Shown here piece after piece: positions 29,953 to 38,018 of a stretch of 64,000 nucleotides of DNA. The first letter of the stretch is position 1. Every line of letters starts with the position of its first letter. The stretch is from JAJDXW01 sp965223775. Its GTDB lineage: Bacteria > Pseudomonadota > Gammaproteobacteria > HK1. The stretch covers positions 3,906,001-3,970,000 of the forward strand of contig OZ245021.1 of the NCBI GenBank assembly GCA_965223775.1. Direction: 5' to 3'. The notes under the pieces are model-generated. The model saw only the letters and a program-made list of their open reading frames with translations. It had not been told where the DNA came from and made no database searches. The position numbers were made by a program, and so were the translations under genes.

Positions 29953-30439
29953 GTTCGGTCCTTTTCCGTTGTTCGGTTGTTGTCCGGGGCCCTCGCTCCG
30001 GCTCGTCGTTCCGGGCTCGATCGACATGCCGCCGTCGCCTCGACCCGCCCGCCGGCCGGCCGGCCGGCCGTGCGGAGCCGCGGGATGCCCTTGCCCAAGC
30101 GCGCAAGTATGCCGAATCATGCGCGCATGTCGAAACACGCGGGAAGGCCGTGTCGCGCACGCCGCCCGAAGCCTGCACACCTGCCGAGCCGGGCTCGAAG
30201 ACCGGGCGAGGCATGCTCGTCGAGACGTGCGCTGCGCCCGAAACAGCCACTCATGGCGAATCGCGCAAGCAGCCCCGATCCGGCATGCAGGCCAGATTCG
30301 GCGGCCGCTCCGGGGGATGTGCGAGGAATCGAAACCGGCCGCCGCACTCGCACGTTGACATCCGCCCGCCGCGGGCCGAACCTTCTCGCGCCCTGAACAA
30401 GCTGGTTCCCGCCCCCTCCATGCGCCCCTTCCATCGGTT
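29953..30439. other. Intergenic region with quasi-periodic 21-bp composition
   Basis: Between the aldolase and pncB, divergently transcribed. Around 30050-30068 there is a run of CGGC units. From about 30090 to 30300 the DNA shows a loose 21-base rhythm: translated in one plus frame it gives heptad-like KRASMPN, HARMSKH, AGRPCRA, RRPKPAH. No recognisable protein is encoded. Both promoters must lie here, but I see no clear boxes. Confidence 0.35.
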
Positions 30440-31918
30440 ATGAACGCTGCCCGATCCGTAGACCGCCCGTCCCTCCTGCTCCTCGCGGACCTCTACGAGC
30501 TCACCATGGCCTGCGGGTACTGGAAGCTCGGCCGCGAATCGGACCGGGCGGTGTTCCACCTGTTCTTCCGGAACAACGCGTTCAACGGCGGATACACGGT
30601 GGCAGCGGGCCTCGGCTACGTGGTGGACTACCTCTCCAACCTGCACATCGACGAGGCGGACGCCGCCTACCTCAACTCGCTGCGGGGGAGCGACGGCGAG
30701 GCGCTGTTCGATCCCGCGTTCATCGAGTACTTGAGTACGCTCGAGTTCTCGCTGGACGTGGACGCGGTGCCGGAGGGGACCGTGGTCTTCCCGTTCCAGC
30801 CGCTGGTGCGGGTGATCGGGCCGATTCTCCAGTGCCAGATCGTCGAGTCCGCTCTGCTCAACATGATCAACTTCCAGACCCTGGTCGCGACCAAGGCGGC
30901 ACGCATCTGCCACGCGGCCGGGCGGGGCCGGGATCAGGTGCTCGAGTTCGGACTCCGGCGCGCCCAGAGCATCGACGGCGCACTCGCGGCGAGCCGCGCC
31001 GCCTACGTCGGCGGATGCAGCGCCACGTCGAACGTGCTCGCCGGCCAGCTCTTCGACATCCCGGTGCGCGGCACGCACGCACACAGTTGGGTGATGTCGT
31101 TCGACACCGAGCTCGAGGCGTTCGAAGCCTACGCCCGCGCCATGCCGAACAACTGCGTATTTCTCGTCGATACCTACGACTCGGTCGAAGGGGTGCGGCA
31201 CGCGTGCGAAGCAGGCCGGCGGCTGCGCGAGCTCGGCAAGGAGATGATCGGGATCCGGCTCGATTCGGGCGACCTCGCGTACCTGTCCATCGAGGCCCGC
31301 CGCATCCTCGACGAAGAGGGATTCCCGGATGCGGTGATCGTGGCGAGCAACGAGCTCGACGAGCACATCATCACCAGTCTCAAGGACCAGGGCGCGGCGA
31401 TCGCGGTGTGGGGGGTCGGGACGAAGCTCGCCACCGCGTTCGACCAGCCCGCCCTCGGCGGGGTGTACAAGCTGAGCGCCATCCGCAAGGACGGGAACGA
31501 CTGGCGATACAAGGTCAAGATCTCCGAGCAGACCTCCAAGATCTCGACTCCGGGGATACTCCAGATCCGGCGCTATCGCGAGAACGGGCGCTTCGAGGGA
31601 GACATGACGTACGAGCTCGGCATCGGGGTGCCGGAATATCCGGTCATCATCGATCCCATCGATCACACCCATCGCAAGCCGATTCGCGCCGGAATGGCCT
31701 ATGAGGATCTCCTCGTCCCGGTCATGCGAAGCGGCCAGGTGTCGTACGAGTGCCCGCCGCTCGTGGAATCCCGGCAGCGTGCGGCAGACCAGCTCGCGCA
31801 CCTTCATCCCACCATCCGGCGCTTCGTCAATCCGCATCCCTACCCCGCCGGGCTGGAGCTCGGACTGCACGAGCTTCGCACCCAGCTCATTCTCGAGGCA
31901 CGCAGGGGCCCGCGCTGA
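30440..31918 (+). CDS. pncB: Nicotinate phosphoribosyltransferase
   Basis: A 492-residue enzyme that salvages nicotinate to nicotinate mononucleotide for NAD synthesis. The catalytic His lies in GTHAHSWVMSF (H213, the same number as in human NAPRT). LADLYELTMACGYW and GIRLDSGDLAYLS are family blocks. No glutamine amidotransferase or NadD gene is adjacent. The following nitroreductase (66 bases on) may share the transcript. Confidence 0.93.
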   Translation: MNAARSVDRPSLLLLADLYELTMACGYWKLGRESDRAVFHLFFRNNAFNGGYTVAAGLGYVVDYLSNLHIDEADAAYLNSLRGSDGEALFDPAFIEYLSTLEFSLDVDAVPEGTVVFPFQPLVRVIGPILQCQIVESALLNMINFQTLVATKAARICHAAGRGRDQVLEFGLRRAQSIDGALAASRAAYVGGCSATSNVLAGQLFDIPVRGTHAHSWVMSFDTELEAFEAYARAMPNNCVFLVDTYDSVEGVRHACEAGRRLRELGKEMIGIRLDSGDLAYLSIEARRILDEEGFPDAVIVASNELDEHIITSLKDQGAAIAVWGVGTKLATAFDQPALGGVYKLSAIRKDGNDWRYKVKISEQTSKISTPGILQIRRYRENGRFEGDMTYELGIGVPEYPVIIDPIDHTHRKPIRAGMAYEDLLVPVMRSGQVSYECPPLVESRQRAADQLAHLHPTIRRFVNPHPYPAGLELGLHELRTQLILEARRGPR

Positions 31919-31983
31919 GCTTCGTTGCGTTTGCGAACCGGGACCCGGACGGGCCGAGACCCGGCGTCCCACAGGAGAACCGG

Positions 31984-32832
31984 ATGACGACGACCATCGC
32001 GCAGTGCATCGACCAGCGATTCGGGCTCCCGCCGAGCACGGGGGTGGGCGATGCGCCCGAGCTTTCCGGCGAGCCCGCGCTCGTGCAGATCCTCGCTCGC
32101 CGCACCCACCGCCGTTACCGGGAGGAACCCCTCGACGAGGCCCTCGTCGAGGTGCTGCTCGCGTGCGCGCTCTCCGCGAGCTCGAAGTCCGACCTGCAGC
32201 AGGCATCGATCGTGCGCGTCCGGAACCCCGAAAGCCGGTCGGAGATCGCGAGCTGGCTGCCCGCGATGCCCTGGATCGGCGAGGCGCCCCTCTTCCTCGT
32301 CTTCTGCGGAGACAACCTGCGCCTTCGCCGGGCGGCCGCGCTTCGCGCGAAGCCCTTCCCCAACGACAACGTGGACATGTTCATGAACGCGGCGGTCGAC
32401 GCCGCGCTCGCGATGCAGACCTTCACCCTGGCCGCGGAGGCCGCGGGACTCGGGTGCTGCCCGATCAGCGAGGTCCGGACCCATATCGACCGTCTCACCG
32501 AGCTGCTCGTCCTGCCACCGGGGGTGTTCCCGATCGCCGGGCTTTGCGTCGGATGGCCCGACCGGGAAGGCTACGTCAGCATGCGTATCCCGCCCGCGCT
32601 CGCCGTCCACGAGGACGTCTACGACGCGGCCGGGGTCGAGGACAAGCTCGAGGAATACGACCGGCGGCGCGACGCGCGGTTCCGCATCCCGGTCGAGAGG
32701 CAGCGCGAGGTGGAACGCTTCGGGGTCGCCGACTTCTACGGCTGGTCGGAGGACAAGGCGCGCCAGTACTCGCGGCCGGCCCGGCCCGGGTTCCGGGACT
32801 ACCTTCGCGGCCAGGGATTCGCCCTCGAATGA
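31984..32832 (+). CDS. Nitroreductase-family FMN oxidoreductase
   Basis: A 282-residue NADPH-flavin oxidoreductase of the nitroreductase fold (NfrA/FRP-like). It has RRTHRRYREEPLDEALVE at the FMN phosphate site and the C-terminal half AAEAAGLGCCPISEVR with PPGVFPIAGLCVGWP. The start at 31984 follows AGGAG. In-frame sequence upstream lies inside pncB and is not related. The natural substrate is unknown. Confidence 0.85.
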   Translation: MTTTIAQCIDQRFGLPPSTGVGDAPELSGEPALVQILARRTHRRYREEPLDEALVEVLLACALSASSKSDLQQASIVRVRNPESRSEIASWLPAMPWIGEAPLFLVFCGDNLRLRRAAALRAKPFPNDNVDMFMNAAVDAALAMQTFTLAAEAAGLGCCPISEVRTHIDRLTELLVLPPGVFPIAGLCVGWPDREGYVSMRIPPALAVHEDVYDAAGVEDKLEEYDRRRDARFRIPVERQREVERFGVADFYGWSEDKARQYSRPARPGFRDYLRGQGFALE

Positions 32833-32983
32833 ACGCGCGAGGTGCTACCCTCTCGCTCACCTCGCGCGCCTGACCCGGGTCGCGGGGCGCGGCCCGCCGG
32901 ACGCAGACCGACCGCTCGGGGACCGGCCGGCTCGGCCCGGCGAATCCGCCGGACGAGAAACACCCGAATCGGAGAGCGACACG

Positions 32984-33763
32984 ATGGATCTCGGTATCGC
33001 AGGGCGCCGCGCAATCGTCTGCGCGGCGAGCAAGGGCCTGGGACGCGGGTGCGCAGCGGCACTCGCGGCGGAGGGCGTGGAGGTATGGATCACGGCGCGC
33101 ACCGCCTCGACCCTGGAGGAGACGGCGGCCGCGATCCGGTCCGCCACCGGGGCCCGGGTGACCGCCGTCCCCGGCGACATCACGACCCCGGAGGGGCGCG
33201 CGGCGGTGCTCGGGTCCTGCCCCGAGCCCGACATCCTCGTCAACAACGCGGGCGGGCCGCCCCCCGGCGACTTCCGGGAGTGGACGCTTGACGACTGGAG
33301 CGCCGCGCTCAACGCCAACATGCTGACCGCCATCGAGCTCATCCGGGCGACGGTGGACGGAATGATGGAGCGCGAGTTCGGCCGGATCGTCAACATCACC
33401 TCGTCGGCGGTGAAGGCCCCCATCGACATCCTGGGGCTCTCCAACGGCGCCCGCGCCGGACTCACCGGCTTCGTGGCCGGGATCGCGCGCAAGACGGTGC
33501 GCCGCAACGTGACCATCAACGCAGTGCTGCCCGGACCGTTCGAGACCGACCGGTTGAACGACACCTTCATCGCGCGCGCCAAGGCGAGCGGGCGGCCGGC
33601 GGAAGAGATCAGGACGCAAGCGGCAGCGGCGAACCCGGCCGGCCGGTTCGGCACCGCGGAGGAGTTCGGGCACGCGTGCGCCTTCCTGTGCAGCGCCAAC
33701 GCCGGCTACATCACCGGCCAGAACCTGCTGCTGGACGGGGGCGCGTTCCCGGGCACCCTGTAG
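32984..33763 (+). CDS. SDR-family oxidoreductase with a Ser/Arg variant active site
   Basis: A 259-residue SDR. The cofactor loop AASKGLG is at 14-20, NNAG at 87-90 and Ser at 140/141. In place of YxxxK the sequence is S153-NGA-R157 (LGLSNGARAGLTG). This variant recurs in a known subgroup annotated as FabG-like, so it is probably functional rather than decayed. GGGAxFPGTL ends the protein. It stands alone between the nitroreductase (151 bases) and the cytochrome. Confidence 0.82.
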   Translation: MDLGIAGRRAIVCAASKGLGRGCAAALAAEGVEVWITARTASTLEETAAAIRSATGARVTAVPGDITTPEGRAAVLGSCPEPDILVNNAGGPPPGDFREWTLDDWSAALNANMLTAIELIRATVDGMMEREFGRIVNITSSAVKAPIDILGLSNGARAGLTGFVAGIARKTVRRNVTINAVLPGPFETDRLNDTFIARAKASGRPAEEIRTQAAAANPAGRFGTAEEFGHACAFLCSANAGYITGQNLLLDGGAFPGTL

Positions 33764-34007
33764 CCGCGGACCGGCGCCGGGGCGCGGCCGCGGATCGGGG
33801 CGCGGGGCACCGGAGCGATCCGCGTCGCCTTCACCCGCTCGGTACGGCCGGGGTTCCCGTACCGGGTGGAAACGCGGCGGACACCGCCGCCTCGGCCCGG
33901 GCGCCGGGAGACTCCGTGCGGCCCGGCAGCGACCCGCCGGCCGGACCGCAGGCAGATCGTCTTTGGGTTATCCTTCGGGTCGCCAATCAGCGGATGGAGG
34001 GGACGAC

Positions 34008-34499
34008 ATGAGACCGACCAGAACGTTGAGCTGGACGATTGGGGCTGGACTTGCCGCCTTGGTGGCGCTCGGCGCGAGCGGTCAAGGCCAGGTCGCAAGC
34101 GAGGAAGAGGCTCTCCAGATTGCCGAAGAGCGCAGCCGCACGATGAAGTCCATGGGGCGATCGATGCGCACCCTCAAGGGCTTTGCCGGCGGGCGCGGTT
34201 CGGCGGAGGAAGCGGCGGCGGCGGCGGCCGTCATCGCGGACGCGGCGCCCACCATCGCGTCGCTCTTCCCGGCCGGAAGCGGCATGGCCGCACTTCCCGA
34301 TTCCGAGGCAAAGGATGTCATCTGGGAGCAGTGGGAGGAGTTCGTCGCGGGCACGGAGCGGCTCGGCGAGAAGGCGGCCGCGTTCCAGGCGACCCTCTCG
34401 TCAGGCGATTCGGACCGGATCGGGGCCGCGTTCGGCGACCTCGGGAAGAACGGCTGCGGCGGCTGCCACAGCAAGTTCCGGGAGAAGCGCGACAGTTGA
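34008..34499 (+). CDS. Periplasmic cytochrome c (c556/c-prime type)
   Basis: A 163-residue exported haem protein. The signal peptide spans about 1-27 (TLSWTIGAGLAALVALGASG). The haem motif CGGCH at 150-154 is near the C-terminus, as in the four-helix cytochrome c556/c-prime family, with Met residues at 46-53 available as the distal ligand. GGAGGGG precedes the ATG at 34008. Probable role is electron transfer or gas sensing in the periplasm; partner genes are not evident. Confidence 0.85.
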   Translation: MRPTRTLSWTIGAGLAALVALGASGQGQVASEEEALQIAEERSRTMKSMGRSMRTLKGFAGGRGSAEEAAAAAAVIADAAPTIASLFPAGSGMAALPDSEAKDVIWEQWEEFVAGTERLGEKAAAFQATLSSGDSDRIGAAFGDLGKNGCGGCHSKFREKRDS

Positions 34500-34571
34500 C
34501 CGGCGGCCCCCGGGGCGACGGACGCGTCCCGGGCCGGAGGACCCGCCGGGGCTGGACTCCTTAGAGGCGCC

Positions 34572-34592
34572 GCGACCTTGAGTCAAGGTTGC
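34572..34592. terminator. Hairpin, 10-bp stem with 1-base loop
   Basis: GCGACCTTGA and TCAAGGTTGC pair around one G (one G-T pair). It lies between the converging cytochrome and tusC genes, flanked by the near-direct repeat AGAGGCGCCGC / AGAGGCGTCGC. There is no U-run, so the terminator role is inferred from position. Confidence 0.4.
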
Positions 34593-34626
34593 AGAGGCGT
34601 CGCGTGGAGGAAACGTACGAGGCTGC

Positions 34627-34658
34627 TACCAGAAGAAATGCAGACATTTCTCTTGGTA
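34627..34658. terminator. Second hairpin in the convergent gap
   Basis: TACCAGAAGAAATG pairs with CATTTCTCTTGGTA across a CAGA loop, 12 of 14 positions complementary. It is notably AT-richer than its surroundings. Together with the hairpin at 34572-34592 it could end transcription from both sides, or be the core of a small inverted-repeat element. Confidence 0.4.
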
Positions 34659-34728
34659 CGGCGCGCCGGGGGTTGGAGAACCGTCGGGTGGCTTCGAACA
34701 CGTCTCGTCGGTCCGAGGCGCAGCCCCG

Positions 34729-35088
34729 CTAGAAGCTCAACACGACGTCGTGCGCGTCGATGAGCGCGCCGGCCCGCTCCGGGCTGACCGGCTCCACGTC
34801 CATGATGAGGTCGGCCGGGGTGAGTCCGCGCTCGGCGAGCGATCGGTCCTCGACGTAGAGGTTCGAGACCTCGTAGTCCGGCAATGCCCGGAAGCCCCTC
34901 GCGAAGTCCTTGAGCCCAATCCCCTCCGGCGCCTGGCCGCGCTTGAGCACGAACACCCCGTCGTCGAGGAAGAGGAGGCTTACCGCCTGCTCGAACGCCG
35001 CCCCGATGAGCACCGTCTCCAGACCCTCCTGCGCGAAGATCGAGCCGTGCGGCGGCCGGCGCATGAGGTAGAGAAAACGCTTTCGCAC
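34729..35088 (-). CDS. tusC: Sulfur-relay protein TusC/DsrF
   Basis: About 119 residues of the DsrE/DsrF fold: MRRPPHGSIFAQEGLETVL, then AFEQAVSLLFLDDGVFVLK and the C-terminal YVEDRSLAERGLTP. With TusD and TusB this subunit forms the hexamer that relays persulfide sulfur to TusE in tRNA 2-thiouridine synthesis; the homologous DsrEFH works in sulfur oxidation. The start is uncertain: GTG at 35088 or TTG at 35100, the latter well spaced from GGAGG that overlaps the tusD stop. No tusB/dsrH or tusE/dsrC gene is in the window. Confidence 0.85.
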   Translation of the reverse strand: MRKRFLYLMRRPPHGSIFAQEGLETVLIGAAFEQAVSLLFLDDGVFVLKRGQAPEGIGLKDFARGFRALPDYEVSNLYVEDRSLAERGLTPADLIMDVEPVSPERAGALIDAHDVVLSF

Positions 35089-35104
35089 CGGTCCCGGCAA
35101 GCCC

Positions 35105-35497
35105 TCATCCTCCGAAGGTGACGAAACGGTCGGCGAGGATCGCGGCTTCCGCAAGGAGGCCGAGGCCCGCGATCCGGAAGCCCGGCGCGAGCACGTCGGC
35201 ATCCTTGCCGTGGCGGTCGCGCTCGGCGGCGTCGAGGATGCCGCGGCGCTGCCCGGCCGCGACGCAGACGACGAGGTCCAGCCCCCGTTCGTCCGCGAGC
35301 CGGCTCCAGCGCGCGCCCACGTTGCGTTCGTCCTGGGGCGGTACCGCGAGCCGGTTCCCGTTGTTGGCGCCGTCGTGGTAAAAGAACACGCGCAGCACCT
35401 CGTGTCCGCTGTCGAGCACCGCGCGCGTGAAGTGCCACGCGGTGTCGGAGCCCTGAAACTGGTAGGGTCCCGCATTGACCAGAATGGCGAACAGCAT
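35105..35497 (-). CDS. tusD: Sulfur-relay protein TusD/DsrE
   Basis: A 130-residue DsrE-family protein. The sulfur-carrying Cys is C78 in DLVVCVAAGQRRG, the same number as the active Cys of E. coli TusD. FFYHDGANNGNRL is the classic DsrE loop. It lies directly upstream of tusC (16 bases or less). Its ATG (35497-35495) overlaps, on the opposite strand, the likely ATG of the radical SAM gene (CATG at 35495-35498), so the two must share or mutually exclude promoter activity. Confidence 0.9.
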   Translation of the reverse strand: MLFAILVNAGPYQFQGSDTAWHFTRAVLDSGHEVLRVFFYHDGANNGNRLAVPPQDERNVGARWSRLADERGLDLVVCVAAGQRRGILDAAERDRHGKDADVLAPGFRIAGLGLLAEAAILADRFVTFGG

Positions 35498-37193
35498 GAC
35501 GGAATCCGAATCCGGGGAAGGCGCCGCGCCCGCAATGTATCACGCGGGCGGAGGCGCGCCGGCGGCCGGGGACGGCTCCGATTTCCCGGTCGTGCTCGTC
35601 AGCCCCTACGAGCTCGGACGCCAGCCGTTCGGGCTCGCCGAGGCGGCGGCGTGGCTTCGCGACGCGGGATTCCCGGTACGCTGCATCGATCTCTCGCGTG
35701 AACAGCTCGATCCCGAGGCGCTCGTCGATGCGGGGCTCGTCGCGGTGCATCTCCCGATGCACACGGCCGGGCGGATCGCCGCGGCGGCCTTCTCCCGGCT
35801 GCACGAGCTCGCCCCCCGCGCCCGGTTCGCGGTGTTCGGACTCTACGCCCCGGTCAACGAGGCGTACTTCCGAGAGCTCGGGGCCGGGGCGGTGCTGGGC
35901 GGAGAGATCGAACCGGCGCTCGTCGCCTACGCGAAGGAATGCCGGGGCGGCGGCCGCGCTCGACGGTCCGCCATACTCGACGGCTCGCAGAGCGGGCCGC
36001 TCGGGCGGAGGAATCGCAGTCTCTCGAACCCGACAGCCGGCCGGGAACCGGACCGGGCCGAGGCGCGCCGCCCGAGTGGCCGTTCTTCGGGAGGAGTGAG
36101 CAATTCGCCGGTACCCGAAGACGCGCAGGGACGATCGGACCACCGCCGGGGGAAGGGCGACCTTCGACCGGACGTCGAGCCCCGGCCGTTAGAAGGAAAC
36201 GGCCGGAGCATACATCTCGACAAGATCGAGTTCCGGGTTCCGGACCGCAGCGGCCTTCCTCCGCTCGATCGCTACGCCCGGCTGGAGCTCCCCGGCGGCG
36301 AAGAGCGCGTCGTCGGGTTCGCGGAGGCGAGCCGCGGCTGCAAGCACCTCTGCCGCCACTGCCCCATCGTCCCGGTGTACGACGGACGCTTCCGGGTGGT
36401 GCCGCGCGAAGTGGTCCTCGCCGACATCCGGCAGCAGGTCGCGGCCGGGGCGGAGCACATCTCGTTCGGCGATCCGGACTTCTTCAACGGGCCCACCCAT
36501 GCCCTGCGGATCGCGGAGGCGATGCACGCGGAGCATCCCCGGCTCACCTTCGACGCCACCATCAAGATCGAGCACCTGCTCCGCCACCGGGCGGCCCTGC
36601 CCCGACTTCGCGACGCGGGTTGCCTGTTCATCACCTCGGCGGTGGAAGCGGTGGACGACACGATTCTCGCGCGCCTTCGCAAGAACCACACGGCGGCCGA
36701 CTTCAACGAGGCGGCGGAGATGATGCGGGCGGCCCGGATCGCACTTGCGCCCACCTTCGTCGCATTCACCCCCTGGACCACCCTCGCCGGATACCGGGAC
36801 CTGCTGGAGCGGATCGCGGCCCTCGGCCTCGTGGAGAGCGTTCCTCCCGTGCAGCTCTCCATCCGGCTCCTCATCCCGGACGGCTCCCGGCTGCTGGAGC
36901 TGCCCGACATCCGGGAGCTCGTCGATCCCTTCGATCGAGCCACCCTCGGCTACCCGTGGCGCCACCCCGACCCGAGGGTGGACGCACTGCAGGCCGAGAT
37001 CAGCGCCCTGGTGGAAGACGAGAGCGCGAGCTCGCGGGAGGAGACGTTCACGGCCGCCTGGCGCCTCACGCACGCGGCGCTCGGAGCGTCCGCCCCCGCC
37101 CTCCCGAGCGATCTCGGCGAACCGATTCCCCGCCACTCCGAACCCTGGTACTGCTGCGCGGAGCCGACCGGCGAGCAGCTCGCGGGTTTCTGA
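35496..37193 (+). CDS. B12-binding-type radical SAM protein with CCAEP tail
   Basis: About 565 residues. The N-terminal part (30-150) resembles a cobalamin-binding Rossmann domain (VVLVSPYELGRQPFGLAEAA, LAVAVHLPMH-like). Residues 149-238 are a low-complexity Arg/Gly/Ser/Pro linker. The radical SAM core has CKHLCRHC (C282, C286, C289) followed by HISFGDPDFFNGP. The C-terminus is PWYCCAEPTGEQLAGF, the CCAEP tail of the CUAEP/CCAEP-tail radical SAM (seleno)protein family; here both codons are TGC, so Cys stands where relatives have selenocysteine. A later ATG at 35535 is an alternative start. The product is unknown. Divergence from tusDC suggests a link to sulfur transfer. Confidence 0.85.
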   Translation: MTESESGEGAAPAMYHAGGGAPAAGDGSDFPVVLVSPYELGRQPFGLAEAAAWLRDAGFPVRCIDLSREQLDPEALVDAGLVAVHLPMHTAGRIAAAAFSRLHELAPRARFAVFGLYAPVNEAYFRELGAGAVLGGEIEPALVAYAKECRGGGRARRSAILDGSQSGPLGRRNRSLSNPTAGREPDRAEARRPSGRSSGGVSNSPVPEDAQGRSDHRRGKGDLRPDVEPRPLEGNGRSIHLDKIEFRVPDRSGLPPLDRYARLELPGGEERVVGFAEASRGCKHLCRHCPIVPVYDGRFRVVPREVVLADIRQQVAAGAEHISFGDPDFFNGPTHALRIAEAMHAEHPRLTFDATIKIEHLLRHRAALPRLRDAGCLFITSAVEAVDDTILARLRKNHTAADFNEAAEMMRAARIALAPTFVAFTPWTTLAGYRDLLERIAALGLVESVPPVQLSIRLLIPDGSRLLELPDIRELVDPFDRATLGYPWRHPDPRVDALQAEISALVEDESASSREETFTAAWRLTHAALGASAPALPSDLGEPIPRHSEPWYCCAEPTGEQLAGF

Positions 37194-37208
37194 AGGGCGG
37201 GGGCCGGC

Positions 37209-37625
37209 GTGTCCGAATCCTCGCGAGAGACCGGTTCCGGGCTCCCGGGCGCTCCGCCCACCGTCCGGATCGACCGCTGGCTCTGGGCCGCCCGGTTCTT
37301 CAAGACCCGGAACTCGGCGGCCGCGGCGGTGAGCGGCGGCAAGGTGCACCTCAACGGCCAGCGCACGAAGCCGGCCAAGGCGGTCCGGGCCGGCGACCGG
37401 CTCGACGTTCGGCGGGGCGACATCCGCTGGGAAGTCGCAGTGCTCGCGACGGCGGAGCGGCGCGGCCCCGCGAGCGAGGCGAGGATGCTCTACGAGGAGC
37501 TCCCGGAGAGCGTCGAGCGCCGGGAGCGGGAGCGCGAGGAACGGCGCGAGCGGCACCTCATCGCCGGATCGGGCCGACCCACCAAGCGCGACCGCCGCAG
37601 GATCGACCAGCACACGGCGAGCTGA
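37209..37625 (+). CDS. hslR: S4-domain RNA-binding heat-shock protein Hsp15
   Basis: A 138-residue protein with an N-terminal S4 domain (RIDRWLWAARFFKTRNSA, GGKVHLNGQRTKPAKAV) and a basic, charged C-terminal tail. Hsp15 binds 50S subunits carrying stalled nascent chains. The start is GTG at 37209, 15 bases after the radical SAM stop, so the two may be co-transcribed. Confidence 0.9.
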   Translation: MSESSRETGSGLPGAPPTVRIDRWLWAARFFKTRNSAAAAVSGGKVHLNGQRTKPAKAVRAGDRLDVRRGDIRWEVAVLATAERRGPASEARMLYEELPESVERREREREERRERHLIAGSGRPTKRDRRRIDQHTAS

Positions 37626-37717
37626 TCCGCTCCGGAGCCGGCAACGGCGGCCGGCCGCCGGCGGCGAATCGCGGGACGAATCCAGGCCGGGAGGCGACGC
37701 GACGGATGCCTCGGCCA

Positions 37718-38018
37718 GCCAGCCCGAACATCTCACCGATCTCCTGCTACGGCCGCGATTCACTTCCGGTAGCGGGCCGAACTCCCTCAAGCCGCTTCGA
37801 CGGCGCGAACGCGCTGGCCCGGAAATCTCACCATCTTTCGTCGCGAGGGCGCGGAGATGCCGCTGTGACAAGGCGCACGGACCTCAAGAGCGCTTACGCG
37901 CTGGCGAAGGCGTAGCCGACACTAGCGCGTTCGCGCTGTCGAAGCGGCTTGAGGGAGTACGCCTTGTCACCGCGAGCAGATCCGCGTCCGCAGCAGAAAG
38001 TTGGTGAGATTTCCGGGC
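37718..38018. repeat. Cluster of inverted copies of a dispersed repeat
   Basis: The 33-base block at 37781-37813 (contains CCTCAAGCCGCTTCGAC) recurs inverted at 37926-37958 with one mismatch. The block CCCGGAAATCTCACCA at 37818-37833 recurs inverted at 38002-38017, and a diverged copy lies near 37721-37737. GTGACAAGGCG at 37865-37875 recurs inverted near 37959-37969. A single worn copy of the first block is near 21740. The whole gap between hslR and the S24-like gene is made of this material; no gene is apparent in it. Confidence 0.65.

Noticed and set aside
33840..33864. CGGTACG/CGTACCG inverted repeat after the SDR gene as terminator
   Set aside because: Seven-base stem with an 11-base loop and no U-run; too weak to list.
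34621..34730. Possible tRNA-like fold around the TACCAG hairpin
   Set aside because: Only a single long stem; no T-loop or anticodon arm.
37146..37193. Selenocysteine in the radical SAM tail
   Set aside because: Both positions are TGC; there is no in-frame TGA before the true stop.
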